A stretch of 64,000 nucleotides of DNA from an uncultured Croceitalea sp. (lineage in GTDB: Bacteria > Bacteroidota > Bacteroidia > Flavobacteriales > Flavobacteriaceae): contig CANNDD010000005.1 in assembly GCA_947503285.1 (NCBI GenBank), forward strand, positions 124,001 through 188,000, written 5' to 3'. Under the pieces are notes generated by a model. That model ran no database searches. It saw only the letters and a program-made list of their open reading frames with translations, and was not told where the DNA came from. Shown piece by piece: positions 1-7,837 of this stretch; the first letter of the stretch is position 1, and the number at the start of each line of letters is the position of its first letter. Both the position numbers and the translations under genes were made by a program.

Positions 1-646
1 ATCGATCAATTAGTTTCGTCTCAGGGTTTACATATAGAATGTAAGTATCGTTCTGCTCTTTACCCGTTACGGCAGGATCATAGGTGATTTTAAGTTTATC
101 ATAGTTCGTGCCCTTCAATTCTTCTTGCCCTTCAAAACTCGCTATGGTTCCGGTATCATTTAACTTGTAGGGCATCACGAACCAGAAATAGTTTGCCTTT
201 CTTAAAAAATCACCGACTGTATTGCCATTCGGGTCATCTGTTTTTTTGTCGTCTATCATAACTATGGTCTTTTCCCCATCAAAACATTGTGTAACTTCGC
301 CGGCCACGTCAGGCATTACATTGATTTCATGTTTGGTATAATGACCGTATGAGGCTTCATTGTCAAAAATGTAACGCTCTGTTGAAATATCCGTTTTGTT
401 GACATCTGGGTTATGGTACGTATAGGTATATTGAACATCACCCTTTTTCCAAAGATCGTTCCAACCACCATGTGCATATTCAATTGCCGCCAATACCGTT
501 TGTGGATCTTGGGTATCGTAGACGGGGGGCTTCTCGATTTCCTTAACTATGGTTTCCACCTGTTGAATTTCCTTCTTTGGTTTTTCCGCGCAAGAAATAA
601 TAGCCGTAATGGCGAGAACGGATAAAGTCTTAAAAAATAATTTCAT
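1..646 (-). CDS. Secreted lipoprotein, partial (C-terminal end outside window)
   Basis: The reading frame is open from an ATG at 646 down to base 1, so the protein continues beyond the window; at least 215 residues are present. The N terminus (MKLFFKTLSVLAITAIISC) is a lipoprotein signal peptide with the lipobox IISC, so the mature protein is probably anchored in a membrane facing the periplasm or surface. The rest has the feel of flavobacterial lipoproteins with a LolA-like beta-sheet fold: an early 'AIEYAHGGWNDLWKKGDVQY' stretch, then alternating polar/hydrophobic strands ending near 'YILYVNPETKLIDR'. I cannot name a function. The + strand frame at 413-625 lies opposite this gene and is a shadow. 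Confidence 0.8.
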   Translation of the reverse strand, partial: MKLFFKTLSVLAITAIISCAEKPKKEIQQVETIVKEIEKPPVYDTQDPQTVLAAIEYAHGGWNDLWKKGDVQYTYTYHNPDVNKTDISTERYIFDNEASYGHYTKHEINVMPDVAGEVTQCFDGEKTIVMIDDKKTDDPNGNTVGDFLRKANYFWFVMPYKLNDTGTIASFEGQEELKGTNYDKLKITYDPAVTGKEQNDTYILYVNPETKLIDR

Positions 647-696
647 AATGATTTGTTGTTGTTTGAAGTCTTAGACGAAAAAAACCAAGATGCTTA

Positions 697-1635
697 CTAA
701 AGTGAAAAAACGGCTTTGAATTTCGAAGAACGAAAGCCGCCTTTGAAGACCTCATCGCTTTGCGTGCTTTTCGCATTCAATAAGGGATTGGTATGATTAA
801 AATGGATGAAATGGACTTTTTTCTTTTCCAATGGTGGTAATGACTTCAGTAAATGCATACTTTCAATGACAAACGGATGGGGAATTTCTGAAATATCGCG
901 ATTGTCGATTTCTGCAGCGTCAAAGAAAGTGGCATCTAAAAAAGCGTAGTCTACTTTTTTGATTTCTTCCACAATCGATTTTTTCCATTTTGACCACTTA
1001 TCGATATCGGGGATAAAAAGAACGCTCTTACTTGGGCCGACGATTTTATAGCCTACGGTTTCTGAAAACTCATCACGATGTGGTACCAAAAATGGAATGA
1101 TATCAATGTTATTGGTAACCGATACGGCTTGCTCATTTTCAATTTGATGGATCTGAATGTTCTCAAGTTCTACCAATTGACTCCACGGGCCATTGGTCTC
1201 CAAGAATTTTTTCAATTTTGGCATCACATATACTTTCGCCTTTTTGGCGCCTAAAACTTCCCGCCCCAAATGCATGAGGCCCGTATAGTGCCCTATATGG
1301 GCGTGGGTTATAAAAATGCCATCAGGTAATGTTCTTTCAATGCTGGCATGGCTTTGTAGCAGACGTATTTGCCGTGGCAAGTCTGGGGTTGCCTCAAAGA
1401 GGTAGGTTTTATTGTTTTCATGGTCGACTAGACCCAATGAAACCACTTTTCGATTGGGATCGGGCTTATCAAAGAGCGCTGCACAACATTCTTTTTCACA
1501 ACCTATATGGGGGCTTCCAGCGTCTTGAACAGTGCCCAATACAAGTAAAGATACTTTTAGGTCCCCCGTCGGTATTGTTTGACCATAACACGAGAGGAAA
1601 CTGACAAGTAAGATAAATGGAAAGCTGTATTTCAT
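697..1635 (-). CDS. Secreted MBL-fold metallohydrolase, PqqB-like
   Basis: A 312-residue metallo-beta-lactamase-fold protein with an N-terminal signal peptide (SFLSCYGQ could be a lipobox). The metal-binding motif is seen as THAHIGHYTG, followed downstream by VPHRDE and FIPDIDKW. The opening 'LLVLGTVQDAGSPHIGC' and the Cys-rich 'GCEKECC' are typical of the PqqB-like branch of the superfamily. PqqB itself acts in pyrroloquinoline quinone synthesis, but no other pqq gene is in view and this copy is exported, so the substrate is unknown. It overlaps the upstream phosphoesterase by 4 bases (ATGA), so the two are probably co-transcribed. Confidence 0.8.
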   Translation of the reverse strand: MKYSFPFILLVSFLSCYGQTIPTGDLKVSLLVLGTVQDAGSPHIGCEKECCAALFDKPDPNRKVVSLGLVDHENNKTYLFEATPDLPRQIRLLQSHASIERTLPDGIFITHAHIGHYTGLMHLGREVLGAKKAKVYVMPKLKKFLETNGPWSQLVELENIQIHQIENEQAVSVTNNIDIIPFLVPHRDEFSETVGYKIVGPSKSVLFIPDIDKWSKWKKSIVEEIKKVDYAFLDATFFDAAEIDNRDISEIPHPFVIESMHLLKSLPPLEKKKVHFIHFNHTNPLLNAKSTQSDEVFKGGFRSSKFKAVFSL

Positions 1636-2132
1636 GACCCTCTTTTTCCTAGCTCGACGACTTCTAAATCCTCGATTTTCTTGCCATCGATCGTAAATCG
1701 TAACATGGTTCGAACTGAATGGAAACCATGTTTACCACAGGCACCGGGGTTCATATGCAGCACCCCTATATTTTTATCGTGCATGACCTTTAAAATATGC
1801 GAATGACCGCAGATGAACAGTTTAGGGGGATTTGCCTTGATTTCAGCTCGGGTACGTGTATTATATTTTGGGGGATAGCCACCAATATGGGTAATCCAAA
1901 CATCGACTTCTTCACATAAGAACCGGTGATGTTCAGGAAATTCCTTTTGAATGATATGGTCATCGATGTTGCCATGAACGGCCCTAATGGGCCTTAGTGC
2001 TTTTAGGGTATCCGTCACCTTTAAATCACCAATATCACCAGCATGCCAAATTTCATCGGCCTGTTTTGCATACTTTAGAATGGTATTATCTATGTAGCCA
2101 TGGGTATCTGAAAGCAATAGTATTTTGGTCAT
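1632..2132 (-). CDS. YfcE/MJ0936-type metallophosphoesterase
   Basis: A 166-residue cytoplasmic calcineurin-like phosphoesterase. The metal-ligand motifs are in order: LLLSDTHG near the N terminus, WHAGDIGD, VHGNIDDH, and the C-terminal pair WITHIGG and ICGHSHILK, ending with HMNPGACGKHG. Length and motif order match the YfcE/MJ0936 group, which hydrolyse phosphodiesters in vitro; the physiological substrate is unsettled. First gene of a two-gene minus-strand operon with the MBL-fold hydrolase, and divergent from truA. Confidence 0.88.
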   Translation of the reverse strand: MTKILLLSDTHGYIDNTILKYAKQADEIWHAGDIGDLKVTDTLKALRPIRAVHGNIDDHIIQKEFPEHHRFLCEEVDVWITHIGGYPPKYNTRTRAEIKANPPKLFICGHSHILKVMHDKNIGVLHMNPGACGKHGFHSVRTMLRFTIDGKKIEDLEVVELGKRGS

Positions 2133-2188
2133 AACGCTAAAAATATGCTAAAATGGAATGACCTGACTACCTGTAAAAGGGATTCAAG

Positions 2189-2196
2189 TATCTTTA
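2189..2196 (+). promoter_or_regulatory. Possible -7 promoter element for truA
   Basis: TATCTTTA lies 24 bases before the truA start and differs by one base from the Bacteroidetes -7 consensus TAnnTTTG. No clear -33 TTTG box was seen at the right distance, so this is tentative. Confidence 0.35.
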
Positions 2197-2220
2197 TTCC
2201 GCTAAAAATAGCAGTTTACT

Positions 2221-2967
2221 TTGAGATATTTTATTCGCTTCTCTTATTTTGGTAAAACGTACCATGGATGGCAAAACCAACCCAATGCCATTACGGTACA
2301 GCAGGTTTTAGAAGAGGGGCTCACCTTATTGCTAAGGTCGAAAATCAGTATGGTAGGTGCCGGTAGAACCGATGCTGGGGTTCATGCCAAAGAAATGTTC
2401 GCCCATTTTGAACATGGGTTTGTTCAAGATATCACAGATTTAACCCACCGATTGAATAATTACCTGCCACCCGATATCGCGGTCACCTCAATTTTTGGCG
2501 TCCCTGATGACGCGCATGCGAGGTTTGATGCACTTGAACGTACTTATGAGTATTGGATAGTTCAAGAAAAAAACCCTTTTTACATAGATATGGCACACTA
2601 TGTTTGGTCTTCCTTAGATATTGATGCGATGAACCGTGCGGCAAAAATTCTTCTAGAGTATCACGATTTTGAATGTTTTTCAAAATCGAATACGGATGTC
2701 AAAACATTTTTATGCACTATTAAAAATGCGGAGTGGGCCCGAAAGAGGGATAAATTGGTTTTTACGATAACGGCCAACCGTTTTTTGAGAAATATGGTCA
2801 GGGCGATTGTGGGTACTATGCTGGAAGTAGGTCTTGGTAAGAAGAAACCTGAAGGGCTACGGGATATTATAGAAAGTAAAGACAGGGGGCAAGCGGGCGT
2901 ATCGGTGCCGGCAAAAGGATTATATTTGACCAAGATTGTATATCCGGAAACAATTTGCAATGAGTAA
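2221..2967 (+). CDS. truA: tRNA pseudouridine(38-40) synthase TruA
   Basis: Isomerises uridines 38-40 in the anticodon arm of tRNAs to pseudouridine. 248 residues, the usual family length. The catalytic aspartate is in GAGRTDAGVHA, preceded by the diagnostic YFGKTYHGWQ. The start is TTG at 2221: an in-frame TAG sits at 2209 and no ATG lies between, while the translation begins with the expected RYFIRFSYFG. Its stop overlaps the start of the ABC exporter by 8 bases (ATGAGTAA), suggesting translational coupling. Confidence 0.96.
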   Translation: MRYFIRFSYFGKTYHGWQNQPNAITVQQVLEEGLTLLLRSKISMVGAGRTDAGVHAKEMFAHFEHGFVQDITDLTHRLNNYLPPDIAVTSIFGVPDDAHARFDALERTYEYWIVQEKNPFYIDMAHYVWSSLDIDAMNRAAKILLEYHDFECFSKSNTDVKTFLCTIKNAEWARKRDKLVFTITANRFLRNMVRAIVGTMLEVGLGKKKPEGLRDIIESKDRGQAGVSVPAKGLYLTKIVYPETICNE

Positions 2968-4732
2968 GGATAAAGACACGGGAACAGCATTTGATTTTGG
3001 ACTATTCCAAAGGGTTTTTGCCTATACAAAGCCATATAGGACCGTATTTTGGTTGGTAGCTTTTGTGGCCATTTTTTTGGCTGCCTTTGCGATTTTCACC
3101 CCTTTTTTGGTAAAAGCGGTCATCAACCAAGCGCTTCCCGTTAATGACATCGATCTTTTGGTAACCTTGGTTTGGTTAATGCTTGCCGCCCTTTTTGGCC
3201 AAGTGGTCTTACAATTGACCTTTAACTATTATGCAAACCTTTTGGGGGAGTCGGTCATCAAAGATTTGCGTATTAAGCTTTTCAAAAAAATGATGGGTTT
3301 TAAAATGACCTATTTCGACAATTCTTCCATTGGGGTTTTGGTAACAAGGGCCGTGGCCGATATGCAACGTATCGGGGAAATCTTCAGCCAAGGTTTTTTC
3401 GTCATTGTTTCAGACCTATTAAAGATGATCGCTGGTGCATTGGCAATGGTGCTGATCAATTGGAAACTGGCCTTGATCGTCTTTGCCATATTACCCATTA
3501 TCCTTATTGCTACGCGTCTGTTTCAAAAAGCAATGAAAGTTGCTTTTATTGAGGTTCGTACACAGGTCTCAAACCTAAATTCTTTTGTACAAGAGCGAAT
3601 TTCCGGGATGAAAATAGTACAGTTGTTCAATAGGGAAGCGATAGAGCGCGAGAAGTTTAGGGTAATCAATGAGAAACACCAGAATGCCTGGCTTAAAACG
3701 GTTTGGTACAACTCCATTTTTTTTCCTATTGCTGAGATTTCGTACTCTATTGGTATAGGCTTGGTGGTTTATTTTGGGGTACTTCAAAATATCAATATCG
3801 AAGGGTTCAATGACACCGGAACCATCATTGCCTTTTTCTTTTTAATGGACCTGTTGTTCCGTCCGTTACGACAAATAGCCGATAAGTTCAATACCTTACA
3901 GATGGGTATGGTGGCGGCCAATCGAGTCTTTCAGATCATCGATACCGAAAGCCATATAGACGATCTCGGTACCGTGGTAAAAGACGATGTTACCGGCGTG
4001 ATCGAGTTTAAAGATGTTCGCTTCGGATACGTGGAAAACGAAGAAGTACTTCATGGGGTATCCTTTAAAGTCAATGCGGGGGAAACCATCGCAATCGTAG
4101 GTACTACCGGAGCAGGTAAGTCTACGATCATTAACTTATTGAATCGTTTTTACGAAATCAATTCAGGTGATATCAAAGTAGACGGAATATCGATCCGTGA
4201 TTATAAATTGAAGTCATTGCGTTCACATATTGCCGTAGTATTGCAAGATGTTTTTTTGTTTGCTGATTCCATAGCGAACAACATCTCTTTACAAGATGAT
4301 TCGATTGGTATTGAGACCATTGAAGCTGCGGCCAAGCAAATTGGAGTGCATGAATTCATCTCAAGATTACCTGGTGGTTTTCAATACAATGTGAAGGAAC
4401 GGGGTACCATGCTATCAAGCGGGCAACGTCAATTGATTGCCTTTTTAAGGGCATATGTTAGTAATCCGGGGATTTTGGTTTTAGACGAGGCTACTTCTTC
4501 CGTGGATACATATTCAGAGCAGTTGATACAACAAGCTACCTCAAAAATAACGGAGGGCAGAACATCCATAATCATAGCCCATCGTTTAGCGACTATCAAA
4601 AATGCCGATAAAATATTGGTAATGGATGCCGGTAAGATTGTGGAAAGTGGCACGCATAAAGAACTTTTGCAACAAGGGGGCTACTACAACGATTTATACG
4701 AAGCACAATTTTTGGAGGAAGAAGTTGCCTAG
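2960..4732 (+). CDS. ABC exporter, MsbA/MDR-like half-transporter
   Basis: A 590-residue fused permease and ATPase. About six membrane helices occupy residues 1-320 (for example VFWLVAFVAIFLAAFAIFT), followed by the nucleotide-binding domain with Walker A GTTGAGKST, Q-loop VVLQDVFLF, signature LSSGQRQ, Walker B ILVLDEATSS and switch histidine IIAHRL. It should act as a homodimer in the inner membrane. Substrate (lipid A core, lipid or drug) cannot be told from sequence. I chose ATG 2960, which overlaps the truA stop, rather than the in-frame ATG at 2936 lying deeper inside truA. It ends 9 bases from the convergent DUF3667 gene. Confidence 0.92.
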   Translation: MSKDKDTGTAFDFGLFQRVFAYTKPYRTVFWLVAFVAIFLAAFAIFTPFLVKAVINQALPVNDIDLLVTLVWLMLAALFGQVVLQLTFNYYANLLGESVIKDLRIKLFKKMMGFKMTYFDNSSIGVLVTRAVADMQRIGEIFSQGFFVIVSDLLKMIAGALAMVLINWKLALIVFAILPIILIATRLFQKAMKVAFIEVRTQVSNLNSFVQERISGMKIVQLFNREAIEREKFRVINEKHQNAWLKTVWYNSIFFPIAEISYSIGIGLVVYFGVLQNINIEGFNDTGTIIAFFFLMDLLFRPLRQIADKFNTLQMGMVAANRVFQIIDTESHIDDLGTVVKDDVTGVIEFKDVRFGYVENEEVLHGVSFKVNAGETIAIVGTTGAGKSTIINLLNRFYEINSGDIKVDGISIRDYKLKSLRSHIAVVLQDVFLFADSIANNISLQDDSIGIETIEAAAKQIGVHEFISRLPGGFQYNVKERGTMLSSGQRQLIAFLRAYVSNPGILVLDEATSSVDTYSEQLIQQATSKITEGRTSIIIAHRLATIKNADKILVMDAGKIVESGTHKELLQQGGYYNDLYEAQFLEEEVA

Positions 4733-4741
4733 CCCTTTTCG

Positions 4742-5542
4742 TCAAGAAGCGGCTTTGATCTGTTCCAAGAATTCAGGTTGGGTCAACATGTATGCCACTA
4801 CTAAGAATATTGCCACAATAATCAAAATCACAAGTATACCCAAGAAAAGGAGCAGTTTTAAAATAGTCTGTTCAAGACTAAGTTTAAACAGTTTTTTAAA
4901 GACGTACGTGAAATAGACAATCTGTGCGATTCCGGTTAGAAAACTTAAGATCATAAGCATTTGGGAGTTCCAAATGAACATTATGTACAGCAAATTGACA
5001 CATATCGACATTTGTGCGTATCCATAAATATTAATCACAAAGTGTTCACTGAAATTGTACGTTTTTTTATTGAAGAAGACAATCTTTGAGATCAACGAAA
5101 GCAAGGGAATCATCAAAACATAGAAAAGGTTTTGGTACTCGAAAATAGCATCGTTGATTTTTTTACCCATTTCGATATTGGCATTGTACCTAGGATCCGT
5201 GGGTTCTATCATTGCGTTTTGTGAAAAATCCATGGCTTCAGGAAAAACGGAACGTATCAGAAATACGAATAAGGCCCCCAAGGTCACGGCAATCGTAAAG
5301 TAAGAAATCGGATTTAAATATTTTTTGCGTACTCCATTAATGTAGCCGCCTATGACATCTTCGGGTCTGGTGAACAGCGCAAGAAATGTTTTTAAAAAGG
5401 TGTTGTCGATATTAAAAAAACGTTCAACGGCATCGTACCATAGGTTTTTTACCGTAATTCGATTTCGAATTACTTTTGCTCCGCAATCTGGACAATAACT
5501 ATAATCTGTTCGTAGTGTATTCTCGCAGTTTTTGCAATGCAT
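4742..5542 (-). CDS. DUF3667-type zinc-ribbon membrane protein
   Basis: 266 residues. The N terminus is a zinc ribbon with two CxxC pairs (CKNCENTL and CPDCGAK), followed by the family block with ALFTRPEDVIGGYINGVRKKY and then five or so hydrophobic segments. This matches the DUF3667 family, common in Bacteroidetes and of unknown function. Its ATG overlaps the cdaA stop by one base, so it is the last gene of folP-cdaA-DUF3667. Confidence 0.85.
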   Translation of the reverse strand: MHCKNCENTLRTDYSYCPDCGAKVIRNRITVKNLWYDAVERFFNIDNTFLKTFLALFTRPEDVIGGYINGVRKKYLNPISYFTIAVTLGALFVFLIRSVFPEAMDFSQNAMIEPTDPRYNANIEMGKKINDAIFEYQNLFYVLMIPLLSLISKIVFFNKKTYNFSEHFVINIYGYAQMSICVNLLYIMFIWNSQMLMILSFLTGIAQIVYFTYVFKKLFKLSLEQTILKLLLFLGILVILIIVAIFLVVAYMLTQPEFLEQIKAAS

Positions 5543-6327
5543 TACGTCAAATCTTTTTTAATCGTCTCTGATAATTCGTTTAGATTTTTATAAAGGACGA
5601 ATTCCCCATTTTTTATATACGAAATAAGTCCCGTCTCTTCACTGACCACCAAGCAAATGGCATCGGTTTTTTCGGTAATGCCCACTGCGGCGCGATGGCG
5701 CAACCCAAAGCGAAGTGGAATATTCCTCTCGTTTGAAACTGGCAATATTACCCTGGTCGCGGTAATGTAATTGTCTTGTATTATGGCCGCACCATCATGT
5801 AAGGGACTGTTTTTGTAGAATATACTTTCAATAATGGGTTGGGTGATTTCTATGTTCATCGTATCACCTGTAGACCTAACGAAATCAAGACTGTTATTTC
5901 TTTCTATGACTAAAATAGCCCCGGTTTTGGTCATAGCCATTTTCTCACAGGCAGCCATTATGGCATTTACATCGGTATCTGTGGGTAATGCCTCTTGTTT
6001 TAAAAACTTAAAGTGTTTGATAAAACTACGTTTAGAGGCAAAATTAGTAGAGCCGATCATTAACAAGAACTTACGGATTTCTTGTTGGAATACAATGATC
6101 AAGGCGATAAGGCCGATATTCATAAAACCGCCTACCATACTACTGATCATTTTCATTTGAAGTAGCTCTGTGAGCTTCCAAAGTGCCCAAACGATAACAA
6201 TACCGATGAAAATGTTGATGGCAACCGTACCTTTTACGAGTTTGTAGATGTAGTAGAGTAGAATAGCGACCAAAAAGATATCGATGAAATCGGTAATCTT
6301 AAACTCTAAAAAATTAAGGAATTCCAA
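5542..6327 (-). CDS. cdaA: Diadenylate cyclase CdaA (c-di-AMP synthase)
   Basis: Condenses two ATP into cyclic di-AMP, a second messenger that controls potassium and osmotic balance. With a TTG start at 6327 the protein is 261 residues, the normal CdaA length: three hydrophobic helices (IDIFLVAILLYYIY; NIFIGIVIVWALW; GFMNIGLIALIIVF), then the DAC domain with both catalytic motifs, SPLHDGAAII (DGA) and LRHRAAVG (RHR). A longer frame reaches an ATG at 6411 inside folP, but its extra 28 residues look unlike the family, so I prefer the TTG 37 bases after folP. Confidence 0.93.
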   Translation of the reverse strand: MEFLNFLEFKITDFIDIFLVAILLYYIYKLVKGTVAINIFIGIVIVWALWKLTELLQMKMISSMVGGFMNIGLIALIIVFQQEIRKFLLMIGSTNFASKRSFIKHFKFLKQEALPTDTDVNAIMAACEKMAMTKTGAILVIERNNSLDFVRSTGDTMNIEITQPIIESIFYKNSPLHDGAAIIQDNYITATRVILPVSNERNIPLRFGLRHRAAVGITEKTDAICLVVSEETGLISYIKNGEFVLYKNLNELSETIKKDLT

Positions 6328-6364
6328 CGGCCGTGTTTTTGTAAAATTAGGAAAAATAGGTGTA

Positions 6365-7204
6365 TTAAAGCGAAATTCCGTTCGCTTCCAATTCTTTGTG
6401 CAACAGAACACATTCGACGGCCTCTTTTACATCATGAACCCTTAAAAGGTTTGCACCGTTCTGTAGTGCTATCATATGTAGTGCGGTCGTTCCATTCAAG
6501 GCCTTCGAGGGGTTTGAATGTACTGTTTTGTATATCATTGACTTGCGGCTGATACCCGCAAGCAATGGTACCCCAAAGGTCTTGAGTAAATTGAAATGGG
6601 CCAGTAGCTGAAAATTTTGTTGGGTCGATTTTGCAAAACCAAACCCTGGGTCTATGATGATATCGTTGATTTTCAGTTCCCTTGCCAATGCGACCTTTTG
6701 TGAAAAAAAATAGCGTAAGTCTTTCATAATGTTGCCGTAGTTGGTAAGTTCTTTCATGTTTTGTGGGGTACCCTTCATATGCATCATGATATAAGGAACT
6801 TGGTTTGATGCTATGGTATCGAACATGTGTTCATCTAAATTGCCGGCAGAAATATCGTTGATCATTGCCGCACCAAGTTGCAAACACTTTTGGGCCACTT
6901 TGCTTCTAAAGGTATCTACTGAGATCAGGGTTTCAGGAAATTCTTGTATAATCAGATTGATTATGGGTAAAATACGATGTAACTCTTCATCTTCTGAAAC
7001 ATGCTCTGCCCCAGGTCTCGAACTATAGGCACCGATGTCTATGAATGTTGCTCCTTCCAAAAGCATTTTCTCAACTTGTTGGAGAATAGTTCGCGAATTT
7101 TTGAATTTTCCTCCATCATAAAAAGAGTCTGGGGTTATATTCAGGATTCCCATGATTTTCGGATCGGTCAAATCAATCAGGTTCCCCCTACAGTTTATTG
7201 TCAT
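6365..7204 (-). CDS. folP: Dihydropteroate synthase
   Basis: Joins 6-hydroxymethyl-dihydropterin diphosphate to p-aminobenzoate in folate synthesis. 279 residues, complete. Family motifs are present in order: MGILNITPDSFYDGG, FIDIGAYSSRPGA, SVDTFRS, MINDISAG, IIDPGFGFAKS and GISRKSMI. First gene of the folP-cdaA-DUF3667 operon; the folP-cdaA pairing is common in Bacteroidetes. Confidence 0.96.
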   Translation of the reverse strand: MTINCRGNLIDLTDPKIMGILNITPDSFYDGGKFKNSRTILQQVEKMLLEGATFIDIGAYSSRPGAEHVSEDEELHRILPIINLIIQEFPETLISVDTFRSKVAQKCLQLGAAMINDISAGNLDEHMFDTIASNQVPYIMMHMKGTPQNMKELTNYGNIMKDLRYFFSQKVALARELKINDIIIDPGFGFAKSTQQNFQLLAHFNLLKTFGVPLLAGISRKSMIYKTVHSNPSKALNGTTALHMIALQNGANLLRVHDVKEAVECVLLHKELEANGISL

Positions 7205-7232
7205 AAAAAAAGTTAGCTTTACTGGGTTTCGT

Positions 7233-7240
7233 TATCTTTG
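7233..7240 (+). promoter_or_regulatory. -7 promoter element (TATCTTTG) for the DUF1599-tpiA-prmA-clpS run
   Basis: TATCTTTG is an exact match to the Bacteroidetes -7 consensus TAnnTTTG. It lies in the divergent gap with folP, and a TTAG at 7214 could stand in for the -33 box. The predicted transcript start, near 7245, is about 50 bases before the ATG at 7298 and argues against the in-frame TTG at 7238, which overlaps the element. Confidence 0.6.
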
Positions 7241-7297
7241 TCGCTTTCCGATTACGGACTTTTAATTGAAACGAAATTTACACAAATAAACCCATTC

Positions 7298-7837
7298 ATG
7301 CAGCAGACCTCGCAACAGTATGATGCCGTTATTAAAGAATGTCGAAAATTATTTGAGAACAAAACGAAAGACTATGGTACGGCCTGGCGAATTCTGAGAT
7401 TACCGTCACTTACCGATCAAATTTTCATAAAGGCCCAACGCATTAGGGGCTTGCAAGAAAATGAGGTGCGCAAAGTAGATGAAGGGGAACAATCAGAGTT
7501 TATGGGCATTATCAATTATGCGGTAATGGCGTTGGTGCAATTGGAAAGGGGAGTGGTTGAAAAGCCTGATTTGAATGAGTCGGAAGCCATCGCCTTGTAC
7601 GATGAGAAGATAGCTTCGACCAAAGCATTGATGGAAAACAAAAACCACGATTACGGTGAGGCATGGAGGGCGATGCGGGTGAGTTCGCTTACAGATCTGA
7701 TTTTGCAAAAATTACTTCGTGTAAAGGAAATTGAAAACAACAAAGGTAAAACCTTGGTCAGTGAAGGTGTTGATGCCAATTACCAAGATATGATCAATTA
7801 TGCCGTTTTTGCGTTGATACATTTAAATAGGCCCTAA
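7298..7837 (+). CDS. DUF1599 protein
   Basis: 179 residues from ATG 7298, chosen because the promoter box at 7233-7240 overlaps the only earlier in-frame start (TTG 7238). The protein is an internal duplication: FENKTKDYGTAWRILRLPSLTDQI in the first half (split here as KTKDYGTAWRILR and SLTDQIFIKAQRI) matches KNHDYGEAWRAMR and SLTDLILQKLLRV in the second, each ending with INYAVMAL or INYAVFAL. This is the DUF1599 fold of unknown function. It sits directly upstream of the BT_3928-type gene, which it overlaps by one base. Confidence 0.88.
   Translation: MQQTSQQYDAVIKECRKLFENKTKDYGTAWRILRLPSLTDQIFIKAQRIRGLQENEVRKVDEGEQSEFMGIINYAVMALVQLERGVVEKPDLNESEAIALYDEKIASTKALMENKNHDYGEAWRAMRVSSLTDLILQKLLRVKEIENNKGKTLVSEGVDANYQDMINYAVFALIHLNRP

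Noticed and set aside
413-625. 70-codon + strand frame
   Set aside because: It lies opposite the partial lipoprotein gene (1-646, minus), which has a signal peptide and coherent protein sequence.
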